From assembly GCA_025062095.1 (NCBI GenBank), contig JANXAZ010000014.1:30085-79847 (forward strand): a stretch of DNA of 49,763 nt. Reading direction: 5' to 3'. This stretch comes from Geminicoccaceae bacterium (GTDB lineage: Bacteria > Pseudomonadota > Alphaproteobacteria > Geminicoccales > Geminicoccaceae). The notes beneath the pieces are model-generated. The model searched no databases, had not been told where the DNA came from, and was given only the letters and a program-made list of their open reading frames with translations. A program made the translations under genes and the position numbers. Below are positions 43,601 through 49,763 of this stretch, piece after piece. The stretch's first letter is position 1, and each line of letters opens with the position of its first letter.

Positions 43601-45088
43601 TTGACCCACCGAGCCCGTCCCGGCCGCACGCTCGCGATCTTCCTTCTAGCGACCGCGCTCTTTCTCTTGCCCGCGGTGACCACCGGACTTCCGTTCCTGA
43701 GCACCGATACGGCGAGTTATCTGCGGGTCGGTGCCGGCGTCGCGAACCTCTTCGCGCGGTTCTCGGGCTTCTCCGAAGAAGGCGCACCACTCGCCGCAGG
43801 GCGCCCGGTGAGCCCGGAGGAGGTGCGGTTCGGAGCGAACTATCTCGCGGTGCGCTCGCCCGTGTACGGCTTCGCCGCCTGGCTTCCGACCCGGATCGGC
43901 GCCTTCTGGCCCCTCGCGGTCGCCCAAGCGGCCTTGACCGCGGCACTCGTGCTCGCCGCCATGGGTCTTCTCTCGTCCCCGCGGCGGGGCCCGCGCGGCT
44001 GATCGTCGTGGTCTCGGTCTTGGCTTCGGGCTCGACGATCGGCGTCTTCGCGAGCACCGCCATGCCCGATCCGTTCGTAGGCGCGGGCGTGCTCGCGGCC
44101 GGCCTTCTGCTCTTGTGGTGGCATCGCCTGCGACCATCGGCCGGATCGCGCTTCTGGTCCTCCTGGCGGGGGCTCGTGCCGCCCATCCCACGCACGCGCC
44201 GGTGATCCTGATCTCGATCCTGGCTCTTGCGGTCGGCAGAAGGCTGGTGCGCGGTTTTCCTGTTCCCTCGCGCGCAGCCGCGGCGCTCGTGCTCGCCGCC
44301 TGCGCGGCCGGTGGTGCGACGCTATGGCTCGCCCGCGAGGCGGGCTCGCGCGTCTTGGGCGAGCCCCGGCGCTTTCCGCCCCTTCTCGTGGCCCGCCTGG
44401 TGGCGGACGGGTCCCGGTCGCACCTTGCTCGATCGCGCCTGCCCGACGCGTCCGCTCGCGCTGTGCGTCTTCCGCGACCGACCGTTCGACGACTTCCAGA
44501 CGATCCTGTGGGACGCCGATCCCACCCGCGGCGTCTTCGGTGCGGCCGATCCCGACACGCGCGTGCGCCTGATCGAGGAGGAGCCGGAATCGTCCTGGGC
44601 GCGCTGCGCACCGACCCCCTGGGGTGCTCGCGAGCACGGCGGGGAACACGCTGCGGCTCCTCTTCTCGGTGCGCTCGGAAGGCCGGGTCGAAGGCGTCGT
44701 CCCGGTGCGGGCGCCGGCCGCACTCGAGGAACTCGCTCCGGGCTCGGTCGCGGCCTGGCGAGCGAGCGCCGTCGCGCGCGGTACCTTTCCTTTCTGGATC
44801 GTCGATCTCTGGCTCGCGGTGACGACCGCGGCCGCTGCCTTGGTCTTGGTCTCGCGTACGATCGCGCGAAGCCGTCGTTCGGGTCCGGACGCGGAGGCCG
44901 AACGCCGGCGCGGGCTCCTCTTCCTGGTCCTCGTGGCTCCGGTCGCCGATGCCGCGCTCTGCGGGATCGTCTCCAGGCCGCTGTCGCGTTATCAGATGCG
45001 GATCCTGTGGCTCTTGCCGCTGAGCGCTCTTCTTTTCGGTGGATGTGTCGCAGGTACGCTTTCCGTTTTTTGCGGACATCGCCCCTGA
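43601..45088 (+). pseudogene. Multiply frameshifted polytopic membrane protein
   Basis: A membrane protein can be read only by changing frame at least four times. It opens (TTG 43601 after GGAG) with LAIFLLATALFLLPAV and FLSTDTASYLRVG. Shifts follow near 43980, 44120, 44405 and 44580-44625, and it ends with FWIVDLWLAVTTAAAALVL and RYQMRILWLLPLSALLF to the stop at 45088. The pieces are hydrophobic and in order, as in one former protein of about 490 residues with about eight helices and a central soluble domain. I do not recognise the family. Many shifts sit at short C or G runs. Neighbouring genes show none, so decay is more likely than base error, though the latter is not excluded. Confidence 0.75.
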
Positions 45089-45156
45089 CGACCGCTCCCC
45101 GAGCCGCGGAAGGGTGAACCCCGATCCTCCGCGAGCCCGACGCCGCGCCCTCGGTT

Positions 45157-45202
45157 CGACAAGCGTGTCGCCCTTGCCAGTCCCGGCCACGACACGACAA
45201 GC
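45157..45202 (+). promoter_or_regulatory. Paired repeats upstream of the Cas6-like operon
   Basis: CGACAAGC occurs at 45157-45164 and 45195-45202 (38 bp apart). Between them CGTGTCG (45164-45170) and CGACACG (45190-45196) form a 7-bp inverted repeat. The group lies 31 bp before the operon start and may be an operator or leader hairpin. It is too short to be a CRISPR repeat. Confidence 0.3.
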
Positions 45203-45232
45203 TTCCGCGGTGTCGGCTGACCGGGTCGGACC

Positions 45233-46186
45233 ATGCCCGTTTCGATCGCTTCTTCCCCTGTGCGCCTCTCGCGTCACCGCCTCCTCTTCGCCCCCGAGGC
45301 GCCCATGCGCTTGCCGAGCTTTCCGGGTTCCGCCTGGCGCGGCGGGCTCGGCTGGGCGCTCAAGCGGCTCGTCTGCGTGATGCGCCTTCGTCCTTGCGAA
45401 GGCTGCCCCCTCGAGCATTCCTGCGTCTATCCGACCGTCTTCGCCGCGCGACCCGACGAAGACGCGACGAAGATGCGGCTGTACGAGCGGGTTCCCAACC
45501 CTTTCGTCCTCGATCCCGTTCATCCCGCCCGAGGGCGGGTCGGACCCGAGGATCGCGTCGTTCTCGATCTCGCGTTGATCGGGCGCGCCTGCCGGCAGAT
45601 CGCCTATCTCGTGCGCGCGCTGGAGCAGGCCGCGGAGGCCGGAATCGGCCCCGACCGCGGCCGGCTGCGGCTCGTGGCGGTGACCCCGATCCGCGAGCCC
45701 TGGGCGCCGCTCGCGCTCGATCCGACCGAGCAGGGCATGGTCGCCGAAGGGACCGCACCCGAGATCCCCCCGCCCTGGCCGAGGGTCGAGCTTCACTTGC
45801 GCACGCCGCTGCGCCTGCAGGCGAACGGGCGTCTCGTGGGGCCGCGCCAGTTCCGTCCCGCTTGTCTCGCGATGAACCTGGTCCGTCGCGTCTCGATGCT
45901 CTGCCATCACCACGGCGACGACGATCTCGAGGCCGATTTCGTCGCGCTCAAGGCGCAAGCCGAGCGGATCCGGTTACTCGAGGCGGAACTCGCCTGGACC
46001 GAGCGCGTGCGCCGCTCGGCGCGCCAAGGCACCCTCGTGCCCATGGGCGGGATCGTCGGACGGATCGTCCTCGATTTCGAGCACGCTCCCGATCTCTGGC
46101 CGTTCTTGTGGCTCGGGCAGTTCCTCCACGCGGGCAAAGGTACGAGTATGGGTCTGGGCGCCTATCGGCTCCGGCCTTTCGGGTGA
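45233..46186 (+). CDS. Orphan Cas6-family RAMP protein
   Basis: This 317-aa protein resembles the Cas6 precrRNA-endoribonuclease RAMP family. An early LPSFPGSAWRGGLGWALKR region precedes a Cys cluster C48/C55/C58/C64 followed by Tyr (the C..C.....CVYPTVF pattern common in this family). Near the C-terminus the Gly-rich RAMP loop GKGTSMGLGAYRL closes the second ferredoxin-like fold. Cas6 proteins cut CRISPR precursor RNA, but no array or other cas gene is in the window. Histidines that could be catalytic include H15 and the CHHHG near residue 226. It heads a tight operon of membrane proteins, its stop overlapping the next start (GTGA). Family membership is likely; a non-CRISPR role is inference. 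Confidence 0.75.
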   Translation: MPVSIASSPVRLSRHRLLFAPEAPMRLPSFPGSAWRGGLGWALKRLVCVMRLRPCEGCPLEHSCVYPTVFAARPDEDATKMRLYERVPNPFVLDPVHPARGRVGPEDRVVLDLALIGRACRQIAYLVRALEQAAEAGIGPDRGRLRLVAVTPIREPWAPLALDPTEQGMVAEGTAPEIPPPWPRVELHLRTPLRLQANGRLVGPRQFRPACLAMNLVRRVSMLCHHHGDDDLEADFVALKAQAERIRLLEAELAWTERVRRSARQGTLVPMGGIVGRIVLDFEHAPDLWPFLWLGQFLHAGKGTSMGLGAYRLRPFG

Positions 46187-47592
46187 ACACGGTCATGGCC
46201 AGCATCTCCTTTTCCGAACTCTCGAGCGGTGACGGTTCCCGCTCGTTTCTCGCCCTGCCCTTCCAACCCGTGAACATCCGCGAGGAGATCCGTCGGCGGC
46301 GGCTGGTCGAGCGCGGGGAAGCGGACGGCCGTTCGAACCTGCCGTCGAGCGATGCCGGCGCGCCGTCGTCGACCGAACTCGAGATCGTCAACGACATCCG
46401 CGCTTTGCGCGAGCGTCACCTGAACGACCTCGCCTCGCATCTGCGGGCTCGGAACGATGCGCTCGCACAGCTGAACACGGCGATGGACATCGCCCAGCTG
46501 CGCAACGACACCGAGCATGCGATCTCGCGTTTGGGAGAGGGCGATGTCGCATGGAAGAGCGAGATCGCGCGGCTTTTGCGCGAGGCGCGCGAAGCCAAGA
46601 AAGACTACGACGCTTTTCGCATCGAGCACGGGCTGAACCGTGCGGCGCGGGATCCCGCGAACCGTTTTCTCGCTCTCTCGCTCTTGCGTCTCTTCGTGGT
46701 CGTCGAATCGATGCTCAACGGTGTATTTTTCGCCGAGGGATCGGAATTTGGCCTGATCGGTGGTACGACACTCGCCTTCGGGATCAGTCTCGTCAACGTC
46801 TGCGTCTTCGGTTTTTGTCTGGGCATCGGACCGGCGCGTTGGCAGCATCATCGTTCCTTGGCGTTGCGCGTCGTCGCCCGGGCGCTCCTGGGCGCGGGGC
46901 TCTCGCTCGTTGTATTCGCGAACGCCTTCGTCGCGCATTATCGTGACATGTTCGAACATGCCGGCGAGGCAGTTCTTTTGAGCGAGGTTTGGGCGCGCCT
47001 GCGCGACGACCCGTTCGGCCTGGCCCGGCTTCAATCGTGGCTTCTGTTCTTCTTGGGTCTGTTATTCGCAGGTCTCGGCTTCTGGAAGGGTTATCGCTTC
47101 GACGATCCGTACCCGGGCTACGGGCGCGTCGCGCGGCGCTGGCAGCAAGCGGAACAGCGTTACCTCGAAAGCCGGCACCGGCGCCTCGAGGAGGCGAGCC
47201 GCGTCCGCGACGATGCCAAGCACGCCATCGATCGCGCGATCGAGCGGCTGCGGGGAGCGGCACTCCAGCGCGAGCAGATCTTGGGCGCTCGAGCACGCTG
47301 GGTGCAGGAATTCGAGGCACACGAGCGTCACCTCGAGGAGGTCGCCAACGCGCTCCTCGCCGCGTATCGCGACGCCAACCGCCGCGTCCGCACCACGCCG
47401 CCGCCGCCCTATTTCGATGCCCTTTTTTCCTTCGAAGACCGCGGGCTCGAGCGGCCCCAGATCCGGGACCTGCCCGCTGTGCGCCCGGGGTCGCCGGATC
47501 CGGAGAAACTCGTAGCGGAGCTCGACCAGCTGCGGACCCGGGTGCTCGACGCCTACCAGAAAGTTTATGATCTCGCTCCGGAGCAGGTGTGA
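46183..47592 (+). CDS. Four-helix membrane protein with flanking coiled coils, unknown function
   Basis: I do not recognise a named family for this 469-aa protein. A coiled-coil-rich N-terminal half (about 60-155) precedes four membrane helices at about 162-184, 190-215, 227-252 and 284-305. Helix 1-2 carries a distinctive ESMLNGVFFAEGSEFGLIGG. A second helical, Arg/Glu-rich region (about 310-400) and a proline-rich tail follow. The GTG at 46183 overlaps the Cas6-like stop (GTGA) and was chosen; an ATG at 46195 is the alternative. Its TGA shares one base with the ATG of the next gene. The topology suggests a membrane scaffold with cytoplasmic arms. Confidence 0.8.
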   Translation: MNTVMASISFSELSSGDGSRSFLALPFQPVNIREEIRRRRLVERGEADGRSNLPSSDAGAPSSTELEIVNDIRALRERHLNDLASHLRARNDALAQLNTAMDIAQLRNDTEHAISRLGEGDVAWKSEIARLLREAREAKKDYDAFRIEHGLNRAARDPANRFLALSLLRLFVVVESMLNGVFFAEGSEFGLIGGTTLAFGISLVNVCVFGFCLGIGPARWQHHRSLALRVVARALLGAGLSLVVFANAFVAHYRDMFEHAGEAVLLSEVWARLRDDPFGLARLQSWLLFFLGLLFAGLGFWKGYRFDDPYPGYGRVARRWQQAEQRYLESRHRRLEEASRVRDDAKHAIDRAIERLRGAALQREQILGARARWVQEFEAHERHLEEVANALLAAYRDANRRVRTTPPPPYFDALFSFEDRGLERPQIRDLPAVRPGSPDPEKLVAELDQLRTRVLDAYQKVYDLAPEQV

Positions 47593-48408
47593 TGGGTCTC
47601 GCGCGCCTTTCCGGACGTCGGCGAGGTCCGGCGCCCGCAATCATCGGGGGAAGCCTCGCCCTCCTTCGGCGCTGTTGTTCTCCTCGCGCTCTTCTTCGGC
47701 GCGAAGTTCTGGGCCGAGAGTCAGAGGGCCGAGATCGACGAAGCCAGCCTGTGTCCGAAAAGCGGAGCGACGGCGGTGACCGCGGTGCTCGTCGACCGCT
47801 CCGATCCCCTCGGGCCGCAGCAGAGCCAAAGGGTGCGCCAGGTCCTCGACAGGACCGTGGCCGAGGTCCCAGTCGGCGGCAAAATCGCGCTTTATCTCGC
47901 GGAGGCGGACGATTTCGAGCGGCTCGCGCCCGTTCTCGCCCTGTGCAATCCCGGATCGGAGGCCAATCCCCTTTACCAGAACCCCAAGCGCATGCGCGCC
48001 CGTTACGAAGAACAATTCAAGAAGCGGCTCGATACCGTGATCGAAGCGCTGCTGCGCCCCTCGCCGCGCAAGACCTCGCCGATCATGGAAAGCATCAAGG
48101 CGGTGTGTATCGATGCCTTCGGCGCGGTGCCCGCGAATGTCCCGCTGCGGCTGTTGGTCGTGAGCGATCTTCTGCAACACAGTCCCATCGCCAGTCACTA
48201 TCGGGACAAGAATTTCGAAAACTTCCTCAAAGACCCCAAGATGTCCGGTGTGCTGGTCGACTGCAAGGGAGCCGACGTCGAGGTGATCTACGTGCTGCGG
48301 TTGGGCAAGGACGGCCGACCGACCATCCAGAATCGGGCGCACCAGCGGTTCTGGGACCTCTACTTCCAGAGGCTCAACGCACGCCCGAGAAGCCTGGAGG
48401 CGGTCTGA
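47592..48408 (+). CDS. Membrane-anchored vWA-like protein, N-terminus split by an apparent frameshift
   Basis: An ATG at 47592 starts MGLARLSGRRRGPAPAIIGG, but near 47667 the membrane helix continues only in the next frame (GAVVLLALFFGAKFW). That frame stays open to 48408 and gives about 240 residues. An alternative start, GTG 47776, would lose the helix. The soluble part opens with a strand ending VLVDRSDP, like a von Willebrand A MIDAS start, and alternates strands and helices (LRLLVVSDLLQHSP, VEVIYVLRLG), but no full MIDAS can be assigned. It lies between two membrane-protein genes with no gaps. The extra base may be a base error, a mutation or a programmed +1 shift. I do not recognise the family. 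Confidence 0.6.
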
Positions 48409-48409
48409 G

Positions 48410-49660
48410 ATGGCGAACGCGGGCGAGGCGACCGGTCCCGACGGAGCACCCCCGCGGCTGGCCCGACGCCCCTGGTTCGAGGACAAGATCGATCGCCTAC
48501 TGTTGTTGGTCTTCTTCGTAGGCGGTTTCTTCGTGATCCTCGCGATCAAACTGGCACGCCCCGGGTTCGTCTCTTTCGAAGGACGGCCGATCGAGCCGCG
48601 CGTGCACGCCGCGGTCGCGGCGGGCGCGTTGATGGTGCTCTACGCCTTCCTGGCGTCGCAAACCCGCCTTTTCCGACTGCACCCGGAACGGCTCGGGGAC
48701 AATTGCTATTACTTGGGTCTTCTGTACACGCTGGCCTCGCTTTCCGCCGCTCTCCTCGAGCTCGAGCGCGCGCCTCCGGAGCTGCGCGGCGCCCTCATCG
48801 AAACCCTGCTCGCGAGTTTCGGCGTCGCGTTGAGTTCCACGCTTCTCGGGATCGCGTTGCGCGTCTGGTTCGTGCAGATGCGACGCGAGATCGAGGATCT
48901 CGAGGTCGAGTTGCGGCGCGACCTGCAAGAAGCCGCCTGGAAACTCAAAGACCAACTCTTGTTCGCGGTGAGCGAACTCGAGTCCTTTCGTCTGCGCACC
49001 CAGCAGGTCCTCCACGAACGCCTCGCGCAATCCGTGGACACCTTCACGGCGGCGGCGGAGCGCCAGGCGAAGGCGATCGACGACCTCGCCAAACAGATCT
49101 CGAGTGCGCTCGGGGAAGTCTCGGGTCCTCTCGCCGAGGAGCTCGAGGCGTTTAGGCGCGCGAGTGCGGACACCGTCGCGGCGACCGACGAATTCGCGCA
49201 AAAGATCCGCGCGATCGAAGTCCCGCGCGATGTGCTCTCCGCTCCCGCACGGCGTCTCGCGGGCACGGTGGAGCAACTCGTACGAAACATCGCGCGGCTA
49301 GAAACCGGAGGCGAACGGCTCGCGCGCGTCTTCGACGAGCGCATGGAGGCCTGGGCGCGACGGTTCGACGCGCTCGCGGGATCCGTCGACCGCCTCGTGG
49401 ACCGGTTGGACTTTGCGGCCGACGCCGTCTCCGGGATCGAGGCGCTCGCTCGGGCGAGCGATCCGGCGCGCGAGAAGCTCGCCGCGCTCGGCGATACGCT
49501 CGAGCAGCTTCTCGTCGCCGCACGCGAGGACGCCGCCGAGATCCGAGACCTTCGCGATCGGATCCGCACCGATGTCGCCGAGTGCCACCGATCGTATCGC
49601 GAACTCGGCGACGCGCTCGTCGAGATCGCCGAGACGATCGTCAAGAGACTGGAGGCCTGA
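48410..49660 (+). CDS. MotA/TolQ/ZorA-like membrane protein with long helical tail
   Basis: This 416-aa protein has four helices at about residues 29-48, 65-83, 98-117 and 127-151, then about 265 residues of near-continuous helix rich in Ala, Glu, Arg and Leu. The third and fourth helices (YYLGLLYTLASL, LASFGVALSSTLLGIALRVW) look like the proton-channel helices of the MotA/TolQ/ExbB superfamily. A long cytoplasmic helical tail is known from ZorA of the Zorya defence system. It starts 1 bp after the preceding stop and is followed 3 bp later by a MotB-like start, the classic channel-pair order. Whether it conducts ions is inference. Confidence 0.75.
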   Translation: MANAGEATGPDGAPPRLARRPWFEDKIDRLLLLVFFVGGFFVILAIKLARPGFVSFEGRPIEPRVHAAVAAGALMVLYAFLASQTRLFRLHPERLGDNCYYLGLLYTLASLSAALLELERAPPELRGALIETLLASFGVALSSTLLGIALRVWFVQMRREIEDLEVELRRDLQEAAWKLKDQLLFAVSELESFRLRTQQVLHERLAQSVDTFTAAAERQAKAIDDLAKQISSALGEVSGPLAEELEAFRRASADTVAATDEFAQKIRAIEVPRDVLSAPARRLAGTVEQLVRNIARLETGGERLARVFDERMEAWARRFDALAGSVDRLVDRLDFAADAVSGIEALARASDPAREKLAALGDTLEQLLVAAREDAAEIRDLRDRIRTDVAECHRSYRELGDALVEIAETIVKRLEA

Positions 49661-49663
49661 GCC

Positions 49664-49763
49664 GTGGCGCGGGCTGCGATCACCGATCCACGCGAATACC
49701 GTCGCGGCGTGATCCTCGGCCTGACCTTCGCCGAAGTGTTGCTCCTTCTGGTCTTTCTTCTGC
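49664..49763 (+). CDS. MotB/ZorB-like single-helix protein, 3' end cut by window edge
   Basis: Only 33 codons are visible, from GTG 49664. They encode a short cytoplasmic start followed by a membrane helix (GVILGLTFAEVLLLLVFLL). A single N-terminal helix right after a MotA-like gene is the topology of MotB, TolR and ZorB, where a periplasmic domain follows. The periplasmic part, which would decide, lies outside the window. Confidence 0.55.
   Translation, partial: MARAAITDPREYRRGVILGLTFAEVLLLLVFLL

Noticed and set aside
43091-45232. Search for a CRISPR array beside the Cas6-like gene
   Set aside because: No repeat of CRISPR length recurs. Only an 8-bp pair at 38-bp spacing was found, which is too short.

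Overview
The window is very GC-rich, gene-dense DNA with no insertion sequence, integrase or phage gene. Its gene content points to an aerobic alphaproteobacterium, probably in the Rhodospirillales/Geminicoccales range (inference). The supporting signs are a petABC cytochrome bc1 operon next to trmL and hemF, cobST next to a small DnaJ protein, a BolA/XRE divergent pair, an alphaproteobacterial-length OpgH and a MaeB-type malic enzyme. Many genes overlap by a 4-nt GTGA or ATGA junction, and several starts were chosen on that basis.

Layout. 1-2.7 kb: an operon (minus) of a UxaA-family dehydratase and a two-subunit CoA-transferase-like enzyme, cut by the window edge. 2.8-7.0 kb: cobaltochelatase cobST, a DnaJ protein and an XRE regulator. 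7.2-11.8 kb: bolA, hemF-trmL and petABC. 11.9-16.1 kb: an opgH - FkbM methyltransferase - Tat-exported protein unit with an upstream cytochrome b561. 16.1-19.4 kb: a YfhO-like membrane protein whose frame has no stop at its expected end and runs about 850 nt antisense into mgtE. 18.5-22.3 kb: mgtE, maeB and tRNA-Leu(GAG). 22.4-28.8 kb: lipB, an exported pentapeptide-repeat protein, a PAS-GGDEF-EAL protein with a degenerate GGDEF site, nnrDE and a TerB-like protein. 28.9-30.8 kb: a nine-codon leader ORF, a pseudo-receiver/Hpt protein and an OmpA-type lipoprotein. 30.8-35.7 kb: moaA, nadK, apt, an aspartate aminotransferase, an N-formylglutamate amidohydrolase-like protein and tRNA-Val(GAC). 35.8-37.2 kb: a hybrid TolB-repeat/RTX secreted protein. 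37.6-43.1 kb: otsB - GH15 - otsA (trehalose) and an amidase. 43.1-45.1 kb: a structured intergenic stretch and a multiply frameshifted membrane-protein pseudogene.

45.2-49.76 kb (open at the right edge) is the most unusual part. A stand-alone Cas6-family RAMP protein heads a tight five-gene plus-strand operon. The other genes encode a four-helix membrane protein with coiled-coil flanks, a membrane-anchored protein with a vWA-like look (its N-terminus split by an apparent frameshift), a MotA/TolQ/ZorA-like four-helix protein with a long helical tail, and the start of a MotB/ZorB-like protein. No CRISPR array or other cas gene is visible. This is the best candidate for an undescribed system: an envelope ion-channel or motor-like complex coupled to an RNA-processing-type protein.

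The calls rest on reading motifs in the sequence. No database search was run.
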